In this document: piece by piece, positions 55,228-64,000 of the stretch
Numbering within the stretch: the first letter of the stretch is position 1
Layout of the letters: every line of letters begins with the position of its first letter
Assembly (NCBI GenBank): GCA_024867545.1
Contig: JANFNE010000005.1
Location: forward strand, 1,550,001-1,614,000
Direction of reading: 5' to 3'
DNA: 64,000 nt
Origin: Phytopythium helicoides
Taxonomy: Eukaryota; Oomycota; Peronosporomycetes; Pythiales; Pythiaceae
Translations under genes and position numbers: made by a program
The notes under the pieces: model-generated
The model's input: the letters and a program-made list of their open reading frames with translations, nothing else
Database searches by the model: none
What the model was told of the DNA's origin: nothing

Positions 55228-55405
55228 CCGGCGGGCTCTACGTGCGCATCCGGTATTATTAGTGCCGCCGCGGTCGCTTCAACGCGGACATGGCTACACC
55301 CCGCGCTAAGTAGCATACAAACTTTGAGTGAGCTGTCGACTTTTCGCGCTCGTAACGCAAGTGGCCGGATGAAGGCACAGAGAAGCATCGGCGCGCAGAA
55401 GCAAC

Positions 55406-56827
55406 ATGCAGCAGCGGGAGCAGCGAGACAGGCGGCTGGAGCGGCAGCAGCAGTCGCTGCGCGCCGTCGCGGGGGCGCTGGACGCGGCGCGGGCCACGGC
55501 GCACGCGCTCTCCGCGCAGTCGGGTGCGCCTACGGGTTTTGTCGTTCAGAGTTGGCGGCGGGGGCTCACGGCGCGCAGAGCAACTGGGGCGCAGCGAGCG
55601 CGTGGTGGACGAGACGCAGCACGCCGTGGACCTGAGCAAGCGCGTGATGCGGTGCGTGGCGCTGGCAGCGAGGAGGTGGAGGCGGAGGCGGAGGCTCACG
55701 CGCGAGGAGTAGGGGCATGACGTGGTCCGGGTGGGTCTACAACGCGTTCGCGGCCGTGCCGCAGCTGCCGGGGGCGGACGACTCGGGGAAGGACGGCAGA
55801 GAGGACAAGCAGGCAGAGGTGGGTGAGCGCGAGGCGCTGATGGGATGAGTGGCGAGGCTGCGGCTAACAGCGCCGTGCAGATCGCCATGGGCTTCATCTG
55901 CCCAGAGTGCAAGGTGCGCTTCGCGTCGCCAGAGCAGCTTGGAGCGCACTACGCCAGGGTCCACGACGCCAATGGTAATGGAAACAGCAGTGCCGGGTGC
56001 CACGTGGACGAGATAACGGCAAAACTCATGCTTGTGCTGTTGCTGATCGTTGGACAGCACAAGACCGCGGCAACAGAGTGGAGTCTCAGCGGCTGCGTGG
56101 CGCAGTGCAAGCAACGACCAAGACGACAAGGGCAGCAATTCAAGAAGACGCGCAAGAACGCTTCCTTCGTGAGTTGGAGCCGCAGCTCGCTGAGCTCAAG
56201 GAGGTATCGCTCGCGCTAGGAAATGCGCTCGATACCCAGAATGCGCAGCTGGACCGATTAGACACCAAGGTCGACCTCGTCAACCACAACATGAAACGCG
56301 TGTCGATTGACGCCAAGAAGCTGGCGGGGCAGAGCTTCACGATTTATTTCCGATTCCGATGTGCCTTCATGGAAACGAGATCGAGGAGATTCCTTCGAGA
56401 CGCGGACGGCGAGGCGCTACTCGAGTACGTGTACTAACATCGTGTCGCTGACACGCCCTCGGCATGACTAACTCATCTCTGTGGTGGCGAATTAGCGCTG
56501 ATATTGTTGGAGACGGCTGCGTCTTTCGCGCGTTCACGCTTGGAGAAGACACAGAGTTGTGGGGCTTCCAGAGTGAGCGCTCAAGCCTTTTTATGGGTAT
56601 CAACCGGTTTGGCAATCTTAAGGTGCGAGGGTCCGCGCTCAACTCTTACGAGCAGTTCTCAATCGACCAGAAGGCAACGACGCCCGCTGTTTTGCCACGC
56701 GAGCTTCTTTGGCATGGGTGGATGGGTCTCATTGAAACCGGACGGGAGTGTCACCATCATTCGGGGCTCCCACGAAAATAAGCAGTATGCAGCCGAGTTC
56801 AAGGTCGTCAATGTCGACGACAACTGA
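55406..56827 (+). CDS. SNAP-25-like Qb+Qc SNARE with C2H2 finger and beta-trefoil-like tail
   Basis: ATG 55406. Exon 1 LERQQQSLRAVAGALDAARA.. joins through G|AG to EQLGRSERVVDETQHAVDLS then KRVM and GMTWSGWVYNAF: a SNAP-25/29-type Qb SNARE helix with the usual 'M.WSGWVYN' end. The next exon (from about 55879) encodes a C2H2 finger, C-x2-C-x12-H-x4-H, within FICPECKVRFASPEQLGAHY. The second SNARE helix follows (FLRELEPQLAELKEVSLALG, TQNAQLDRLDTKVDLVNHNM). The C-terminus, RFRCAFMETRSRRFLRDADG, LWGFQSERSSLFMGINRFGN and GWVSLKPDGSVTIIRGSHEN, has hxFxxxSxxxFLxxN-like spacing of a beta-trefoil or fascin-like domain. A one-base break sits at the T4 run 56690-56693. No TM helix; like SNAP-25 it would be membrane-associated through partners. 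SNARE identity is good; the roles of the added domains are unknown. Confidence 0.8.
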
Positions 56828-56935
56828 TGCGTCGTATTTACTTCAGTAGCGTTGAATCAATTGTATAAAGGCCTCAATAGATATTTCTGCAACTGACGGG
56901 ACAGACAGACCCCTCCACATATATAAAAACGCACA

Positions 56936-59900
56936 ATGCTTCACGATATCCGCCTCGCAGTCGAACCGTCCTCACGAAGCGAGGGCAATGACCGAGCAGG
57001 TCGGCAGCTTCGCGAAGCAGAATTCGCAGTGGCAAGCGCAATATCAGTAAGAGAGCAACAGAAAGCGCGACTGATCTCCATGGTTCCGGTATTGTCTTCT
57101 GGGTCAACGAATGCAGTGCTCGATCAAGATTCTCAACGATCTCGGTCACTTCGTCCTAGCAAACCGCCGATCAACAAGCTTCATTTGATCGGTGATTTAT
57201 TACTTTTACTACGAGCAGCATCTGTAAATGTTGTCGAGAGGATTCAGGTGTGGAGACAGCAAGTTCATCAGGGCAAACCTCGTCCCTATATGTACGAGCA
57301 ACAAAACTATCTTCTGTCGATGTGTGACGACACGGATTTCCTCGATGAGGTGGGTGAATTTCAACCAGAACTCCTAGGCTATCCTCCTAACCTGCTGTGT
57401 GGTGCAATACACACAGACCCAGGTGTTAAGTTCTTGGCTCGGTTTCCGCTTCGACGTAACCCATTCATCATTCGAGAGTGCCTAGACCAAGACGACCAAT
57501 CAGAATCACGCCAATGTTCTTCGAGCATGCGTTCGACCAGAGGTAAACCAGAAATTCCAAATCGGCAGAAGAGCAAATTGATAGCTGGAAAACATCAGAC
57601 ACCAAGTGCCCATCATCCATCTCCCCCTCCAGCTCAGTTGGTTCTCCCTCTCGCAAATATCCTGCCAAGTGGCAATACTGTGGATGGGGCACGGATTGAG
57701 GCAGCTCGAACAATCCTGTTAGAAGAAGAAAGCTTTTTCGGACGCGTCGCACTTCTAAGAGCTTCGAGTGACAGCTTGAAAAGTAGTCTCGAACTGAAAG
57801 CAGTGGTTGAAAGTGCCATTAACCAGTATCAACACAATTTTCCACCAGAAAGCAGCTCCATCTATGATCAGCATTCATTTGTGAAGGCAAGCGCAAGGTT
57901 CGTGATCTTTGTGGTCGCAGGGCTTAAATTTCGTCGCACTTACACGCAACTTTATTGGTAAAGTACACTGGAGAAGGCTGCTACTCGAATTCTAGTTGTT
58001 CAAGCAAATGGAACGCGAGTGCTCACACATCTTCGTTTGCACGTAAGGTTGTATATACTCTCTCGTGAACTGAGATCAGTATTAAAAATCCAAATTTACT
58101 TGGGAGGGTAGGCTCGTTGGATACATTCCTGCCGCCAAGAAGATCGCACAAAAGACCACAGCATTTGGTGAGTAGGTTTATCAGCAATAATTAGCAAAAT
58201 GCTAACGCGTACCACTGATAGGCGTTGTCGAGATCGGTATCGCGAAGAGGTGCTCAAGAACTACGATGCGACCGAGTCCAAGTTGCAGGATGCACTGGAT
58301 CAGCTTTCTATCACACTGGAGCAGCTAAAACAAGTTGCAAAAGATCAAACAGGTCGCTTGCACGAACTACAAGTGAAAAAGGTTAAAGTCAAAGTTGCAT
58401 TTCGTGACTAGTTGTGGTAACTAAAGTAATGATTGCACAGACACAGCTTCGCGCGGCTAGAAAAGCTGTAGGCATAGAGCATCAAATACAGGCGGACACA
58501 CAAAAGAAGAAGAAGCGCAGTAAACCAACAAAAAAGTCTCGCCCACAAGTGTTGACGACGAATGACAAACACATTTCAGCAGCTACCACTACTGTGTCAA
58601 TTGAAGCAGAAGTATCAAAAATGCTGGCTGAAAAGCGCTACCAAGCCAAATCAGCTCTTGACGAGAAACGGGCGATTGCATGGCAAGAAAGAGGTCGTTT
58701 GGCTCAGAATTATGAGTTGAGCGAGGAAAGGGCTCGCGAAGATTTAGATAGGCGGCGAGCTGAATCAGCACTGATGAAGTATGAAGACGGGAGATCTCAT
58801 CTATTGCGTTGTCAACTGGAACGAAGGCGGCACCTCAGGGAGAAGAAAAGTGCTGTTTGCTCGCATATCGGCAACTTCGATCTACAAATGCTCGCACGAG
58901 ATGAGCGGTAAACTATTTCTAATTTCTGTGTACGAACAGAAACCTCGGGGGTACATTTTGGAGGGTATTCCGAATTATCGCCTACGACCCTGTCACTTCG
59001 TCGACATTTGAGCTTGTGATATCCTTACGAGAGTTCGATTCGCTCGGGTATGGGCGCTCCAGAGATGGATTGGCGGCATTCTGTAAGTGGTTATGCCTAC
59101 TGTATGAGAAGCGAAGGCAGAGATATCGACTGATATGGGCGGGGGCACCTTGTCCACCACCAATGCGTTCGCGAGACTATGACTCTACCCTTATGTGTGT
59201 CCACAAGGAAGGTCTAAAGCTGGGTGGAAATCCAGTTTATGCACTCGTGGCAGTCTATGTTCGAACGAGTGAATTAGGCACGCTTCGTTTCATAGTTGGA
59301 GGACTCAATGAGAACAGACTGATAGAGCGGGCAATCAATGTGAGATTTTTGTTCACTTCGGACGAGTTTCAATCTCCACTTGATTACCATGGTGACGGTG
59401 GGAGATGCTTTGTTGAATGGATTCACCATCGAGGAAAACGGATTCGGGAGCATATGTGGGATAAAGAACCCCAGCATTTCTATGCCGACCAGGAAGAGAT
59501 TCATGCGGCAACTGCACATGCAATCTATACAGGCTCGACAATCGTTGAAAACAGAAATGTTCACGCATGTGTTTATGACACTAACACAGCAGAGTATTTC
59601 ATAGATGTATACTTGGATGATGGGTCTCATGAACCGTACCAACGTCTCATCATATCAAAATGCGAAGTTAATCCATATGGACTGCAATTGCCTGCAGCAA
59701 GCTTCGGTGACCTCCTTTCATGTCTAGGTTATAGAAAGTCACGAAGGTGGCAATGAATCTGCCGAAAAAATAATAGCGTCATCGGAATATCCAGCGAGGA
59801 GAGCAACTGCTTCAAGCAAATGGTTCAACAAGCTGACCAAATATGTCCGAGTACTTCGACTTGCTCGATTTGGCTGCAGAGTTGGGGGCTCCTTTTACTT

Positions 59901-61287
59901 GGCAACCATGCATCTGGTTCAGTTGAAAACTCAATTCCGCGCGCAGTTACTGATCGAGTTGACTTCATTATCAATTGATCCTATCGGTAGTGTGAAACAG
60001 TCTATTCAAATTAGTCTCTCCGACTACCTTCGATGTGCTGCTGTAATTCAACGACTCGATTTAACAGATGGCTCTTGTGCTCCGGAAGCATGCGCTGTTT
60101 GTGCAGACCGATATTTGGTTCTCCCATTACGCGAACATCAGCGTAGCGATTCACTCATTTCAAATCACCCTGGAGATGAAACCGGACAGGCATACTGCCC
60201 GGGATGTGAAGCAGCTCAAGCGGCCCGTATCTGTGCCCTTCGCGATTGTTTGCAGCTACTCGTAGCTCATATCGATAACAGAGTTCACGCAGAAGAATTC
60301 ACGATCGCGATCGAGCTGTTGTACCGTGGGTATTGTGATGCATGTGGTGGTGGTTTACCCCCACTGTTGGTCGTTTTGAACGCTTGTCTCCCGTCAAGCA
60401 CTTGTGAAGTGCTTGAATACTATCATTTTCGATGTTTTGACTACAATCAAGTAGTGCCATCTTACATCTCTGAAAATGACAGGGAGAGAGATCCAAGTAT
60501 TTCAAATTCATCCGGTCAAACTCCTACAGATGAATTCCGACAGAGTGTTCTAACCAATCGCGTGACTATACTGACTGACGCGGCTTATGGATACACGATC
60601 GCAAGCGCGAATGCATTTACGAATGAGCTCTGTGCCACGATTTGCCCTGATGCCGCAGTTTTGCCGTTTCATTTGTTTTTTGCAATTGTTCCTGCTGCTG
60701 AACGTCCTCCACACCCGAATCGTGATCTGGATATTATAGAAGCTGTTGCCGCCATGCGAAGTGCCGCGCACCAACTCGGAGAAGTATCTGACGCGGTTCA
60801 TATGGGCGACCACATTGGGGCGGGCGAAAACGGATTAGGCTTTGATGCCTACCTTGTTAAGGAAGCTTTACTAATTGAGGCTTTGCGCGTCGTTCTTGAG
60901 CCACACTCCGAGTGGAGAGCTCCAGGTGCAACCGTTGGATCGTCAAGTTGGAATACAGCCTGCGAAGTCCTTCAAAACCCTTGGCAACTCAGCCTGCATC
61001 TCCAACAAGTCGACATCTTTTCTCACACCTTACACACCCAGCAAGTTCTCTTGGCATATTTCAATCATTCTAGCTGGCCACACAGCTACGACGACGTTCG
61101 ACCCATATTTCACCAGGTGTTGGCTTTTATGATGCATGTTGAACATATATATCGTTTCATTTCTGCTCGTGGTGGGCTATTATCAAACTGTAGCAATCAG
61201 CAACAAGAACAGAATCTGACAGACAAAGTCGAGAGCCAAAACGAGTGCAGTCTTTACGCTCAAACACAAGTGCTCTTTTTGTGGTAG
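56936..61287 (+). CDS. large protist-type protein with coiled coil and C2-like segment, frame-broken
   Basis: ATG 56936 (MLHDIRLAVEPSSRSEGNDR) follows a TATATAAAA word by about 10 bases. The first 340 codons hold HLIGDLLLLLRAASVNVVER and FRRTYTQLYW. After short exons (58.0-58.2 kb) comes a coil with RDRYREEVLKNYDATESKLQ and DALDQLSITLEQLKQVAKDQ; then a KKKKRSKPTKK patch and EKRAIAWQERGRLAQNYELS. Beta-rich sequence follows: SGKLFLISVYE, TFWRVFRIIAYDPVTSSTFE, LVISLREFDSLGYG, a C2-like pattern. The C-terminal 600 residues (WAGAPCPPPMRSRDYDSTLM, VHACVYDTNTAEYFIDVYLD, HPGDETGQAYCPGCEAAQAA) are not recognised. Frames change near 58,400, 58,850, 58,945 and 59,750. It could be two genes; exon limits are uncertain. 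Its 3' end faces the ABC ATPase, 27 bp away. Confidence 0.5.
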
Positions 61288-61314
61288 TAATTGGTAAAAT
61301 CGACTCCTCTCCAA

Positions 61315-63475
61315 TTACTGAGTAATCGTAGCTGAGCGTAGGCGGTTGATTGCTGCAGCCAGCTACAAAGGAAAGGTTCGGTCAGTGCTTTTAGACGACA
61401 CCACAAATAAAAAGCTTAGACGCAAACCTCAAACTTCCGCGGTCGCGCGTAGAAGCCTGATTTCTGGTGCACACTAATCACATCCAGCGACCGCGTGCGA
61501 TCCATCTCATCTTCAATGAGTTGAATCACGTCCTATTGACAGGAGGCAGGACGCGCCATGTTAAATGATGCACACAATACGGACAAAACAAATGACGTAC
61601 AGCGAGTGTCCGCTTGCCATCCATGAAGCTTCGAGCCTTCTGGATACCGTCCGCGATCGCTCGCACTTGGCTTGCCTCAACGATTTGCTCGACAGCACCC
61701 AAGTCTAAATCGACCTGTTCCACGATCCATTTTCCGGTCAGCAAAGAATTCGAAGTTGAACCATCTAGACGCAAGACATACCTCGCCGTACTGAATCTTG
61801 TCTACACCACGCGATACTACTTTTCCAGTAACTTCGAAACCTCTCGCAAGAGGGATACGTGCCGTGAAACCTCCAAATGAGGTGTCTTGGCGAATTTCTC
61901 CGTGCTGTGACGCAATCTTTTTGGCCTCCTCGGTCACATCGCGAGGCTCATATGCGTCCATCATGATGACATGGTCAGCGACGGAAAAGTAGTCGCCAGC
62001 ACCACCAATCACGAGGACAGAAGAAATACCACGCTGCGAGTACAGCGCGCGGACCTTGGAGATGAATGGAGTAATCGGCTCTTTCTCTTTCGCAACGAGC
62101 TGTTGCATCTTCCAGTCACGAATCATGAAGTTGGTGGCACACGTGTCTTCGTCGATAAGCAGCGTCGTTGCTCCAACCTCCAGAGCCTCCACAATGTTCG
62201 CTGCCTGTGACGTACTTCCAGAGGCATCTGCAGTGGTGAAACGTGTCGTGTCTTGCTTGAACGGGAGGTTGTCGATGAAGGAGCTAATGTCGCTGCACAC
62301 CACACTGCGAGAGTCCTCTGAACGGATCTTGACCGCATTCGGATCCATCACAACGAATTCGCGGCCATCACGGGGAATGTGGTTGTAGATACCAACTTCC
62401 AGCGCTTTCAGGACTGTCGTCTTGCCGTGAAATCCGCCACCCACGAAAAGTGTGACGCCCTCTGGGATCCCCATACCAGTTACACTCCCGCAGTTGGGAA
62501 GCGTAAAGGATCGAGAGAGCTTCGGCGGAGACTTGAACGGGATGGCTTTGTCAGCGCTCAAAGGGCGGTCCGAAGCACCAGACTGCGAGGTACACAGTAG
62601 ATGTCAACTTGTCAGCCCAAAGCATTGACCAAGCAAAAAAAAAAAAAAAAGTGTTGAATCCCAACCTCTCGGGGGAGGATCGCGCCGTCCTTAATAAACC
62701 CGACAAGTCCGGCGCTTTTGAGCATCCCTCGCAGCGCTTCCTGGTCTTCAATGGATTTGATGTGGCTCCACAAGTGCGCAACATCAAGACTCCGCAGCAC
62801 CAGCGCGCTCTTGACCAGGCGCGGGAGCGTCTCCACGAGGATGGTGTACGCCCAGTCTCCGCAGATGCTGCGTCCGCGCGCAGGGAGGTTGATGTTGAAC
62901 CTAGCCTCGACCGCTCCGCTGTCCGCCACCATGACGGAGGAGCGCTCGACGACATGCTGTCCCGGCGTGTCGATCGAGATGTCTCCTCCTTTGGCCCCGT
63001 GCCACGAGCTGCTGCTGGTCTTTGCATCCGCGCCGGCCTTCCTGGCAGCCGCCGCGAACTCGCGCGTGAGGTAGTCGCAGAGCGCGACGTTGCGCGTCTT
63101 GTCTCGGAACATGTCGGGGTCGAGCCCTGCGCTGACGGCGTCCACGATCACATGCGCGCGCGAGGGGCTCGCGTAGGGGTCGCCCTGGATGTGGTCGAAG
63201 CCGAGCGAGAAGCGCAGCCCGTCGCCCTCGTACGCGAACGCGCGCTCCAGCTCGTGGTAGGCGCCGTAGTTGCGGTTGTGGATGTCCTGCAGCACGCCAC
63301 CCAGCTGCGTCCACGTCGCGTCCGGCGCCGCAGATCGCCGCGCGCCGCCGCCGCCGCGCCAGCCGCCACGTCCGCCGCCCTCCGCGTGGCCCGCGCGCTC
63401 GTCGCGCTCTCTGTCGCCTCGCGCGCGGCCGCGGCCGCCGCCGTACTTGTTGCGGTAGAACTCGCCGCGCCCCAT
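61315..63475 (-). CDS. predicted ABC-class ATPase (PF09818 family)
   Basis: ATG 63475 (MGRGEFYRNKYGGGRGRARG) begins an Arg/Gly-rich N-terminus, then the family domain: LGGVLQDIHNRNYGAYHELE, FSLGFDHIQGDPYASPSRAH, RNVALCDYLTREF. Exon 1 ends PRE at 62666; an intron with a 16-nt poly-T tract joins to SGASDRPLSADKAIPFKSPP. The ATPase core follows: PNCGSVTGMGIPEGVTLFVG, Walker A GGGFHGKTTVL, GREFVVMDPNAVKIRSEDSR, FTTADASGSTSQAANIVEAL and Walker B TTLLIDEDTCATNFM, then SVLVIGGAGDYFSVADHVIM. Last exons: AIADGIQKARSFMDGKRTLA, GFYARPRKFE and LAAAINRLRSATITQ, as in the bacterial and eukaryotic family. P-loop and acidic residues are intact. Cellular role unknown; the RGG start suggests RNA contact. Divergent from POLR3A. 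Confidence 0.87.
62635..62650. repeat. 16-bp poly-A (poly-T on minus strand) intron tract
   Basis: A run of 16 A on the + strand inside the first intron of the ABC-class ATPase gene. On the transcribed strand it is a long pyrimidine tract, but it lies near the donor rather than the acceptor. Confidence 0.85.
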
Positions 63476-63698
63476 TGCCGATCTGCGCGCGTCGAATGGA
63501 TCCGAAAGGCCGCGGCGCGCCGCGCCTGCTGGTTAATATCCAATGAAATTTCTCCAAGTCGCGAACGCAGCCAATCGCAGGGTTCATCTGCCGCGGTTGG
63601 CTATTTTTAGCCTCTCTTTTCGGCCAATCGCGGACACGCCCGCGCGGCGCCAACCAGTCGCCTTGGCCAGTAGGAACCAAACGCACTCGGTCGGAAGC
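63476..63698. promoter_or_regulatory. divergent promoter region with two CCAAT words
   Basis: 223 bp between the ABC-class ATPase (-) and POLR3A (+). GCCAATCG occurs at 63571 and again near 63624, and ATCCAATG near 63538, all on the + strand. They could be NF-Y-type CCAAT boxes. No Inr/FPR match seen. Confidence 0.4.
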
Positions 63699-64000
63699 AT
63701 GCAGGGCGGCGCGGGCGAGCGGCGCAACCCGCTCGTGAAGCAGTTCGTGCTGGAGAATGACCGGCCGGCGCGCATCAGCCACCTGAGCTTCGGGCTGCTG
63801 TCCGAGGTGGACATGATGCGCATGGCGGAGATCCGCGTGCACTCCAAGTACGGCGGCGCGCGCGCGCGTATGGCGGAGACGAGGAGCTGACGACGCTGCT
63901 GCTGCTGCTTGTTGCTGACCGCAGGGACATCTTCAACATGCCGTCGCGCGAGCCGGCGCCCAGCGGCGTCCTCGACAAGCGCATGGGCGTCTCCAACAAG
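63699..64000 (+). CDS. POLR3A: RNA polymerase III largest subunit, N-terminal fragment
   Basis: ATG 63699 (MQGGAGERRNPLVKQFVLEN). Exon 1 (63699-63847) has RPARISHLSFGLLSEVDMMR and AEIRVHSK; a GTACGG donor and GCAG acceptor join it at 63925 to DIFNMPSREPAPSGVLDKRM and GVSNK, where the window ends. Joined, ISH.xFG....VxM....I.V.SK ... GVLD.RMG.S.K matches the start of RPC1/POLR3A (human begins with the same ISHICFG and GVLDHRMGTSEK positions). The clamp zinc-binding CxxC should follow just outside. It would synthesise tRNA and 5S rRNA. Only about 75 of roughly 1,400 residues are in the window; the gene runs off the right edge. Confidence 0.85.

Noticed and set aside
56919..56930. TATA box (ATATATAAAAAC) before the large gene
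   Set aside because: It is only 6-17 bp from the ATG, too close to drive that start, and TATA boxes are rare in oomycete promoters.
1..64000. tRNA, rRNA, CRISPR array or complete transposon
   Set aside because: I looked for T-loop GTTCGA words with matching stems, regularly spaced repeats, and reverse transcriptase or transposase motifs, and found none convincing by eye.

Overview
The window is nuclear DNA from an oomycete (water mould, Peronosporales/Pythiales in the broad sense). The evidence is: dense genes on both strands with many short GT..AG introns (mostly about 40-90 nt); a match to the oomycete Inr+FPR core promoter upstream of a secreted beta-1,3-glucanase; and several gene types frequent in oomycetes (START-like M96-type protein, WRKY19-like C-x4-C-x9-C-x2-H repeat protein, LRR receptor kinase of the TKL class, channel-linked cyclase homologue, small secreted Cys/Arg-rich protein). 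I see no CRISPR, rRNA, tRNA or complete transposon.

Layout. 1-7.3 kb: an ABHD4/5-like hydrolase with a membrane N-terminus (-), a coiled-coil gene (+), and an LRR receptor-like kinase (+) in which each LRR is a phase-2 symmetric exon. 7.5-13.6 kb: a small unknown gene (-), a CHD1L/ALC1-type SNF2 helicase with a macro domain (+), a secreted Cys/Arg-rich candidate effector (-), and a TOM1/THH1-like seven-TM protein (+). 13.7-23.3 kb: a coiled-coil gene (+), a START-like gene (-), a two-TM protein (+), GPI8/PIG-K transamidase (-) divergent from TFIIH p62 (+), and an XK-related-like membrane protein (-). 23.5-34.1 kb: DNA ligase IV (+), an AGC kinase (-), a GH81 glucanase (-), and the WRKY19-like zinc-repeat protein (-). 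35-42.7 kb: a TBC Rab-GAP (+), a HAD-like conserved protein (+), cyclophilin PPIL4 (-), and a CCCH protein (+). 42.9-49.7 kb: a channel-linked class III cyclase homologue that has lost both metal-binding Asp residues (-), CDC73 (-), an AT-rich inverted-repeat island, and syntaxin-18-like Qa-SNARE (+). 49.8-64 kb: a giant IQ/WW/ankyrin protein (-), a SNAP-25-like SNARE carrying a zinc finger and a beta-trefoil-like tail (+), a large unknown coiled-coil gene (+), an ABC-class ATPase (-), and the start of RNA polymerase III largest subunit (+).

Functional themes: transcription and chromatin (TFIIH p62, CDC73, POLR3A, CHD1L, PPIL4), DNA repair (LIG4, CHD1L, TFIIH), ER/membrane traffic and surface (GPI8, syntaxin 18, SNAP-like SNARE, TBC GAP), signalling (two kinases, cyclase homologue) and secreted or wall-acting proteins (GH81, candidate effector). 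These are adjacent housekeeping genes; I see no single operon-like system.

Important caveat: many otherwise well-conserved genes change reading frame by one base within clearly homologous sequence, several times at A, C or T homopolymers. I read this mainly as assembly indels, so gene spans below are given across those breaks. Exon limits are inferred from GT..AG sites and protein continuity, not from transcripts.
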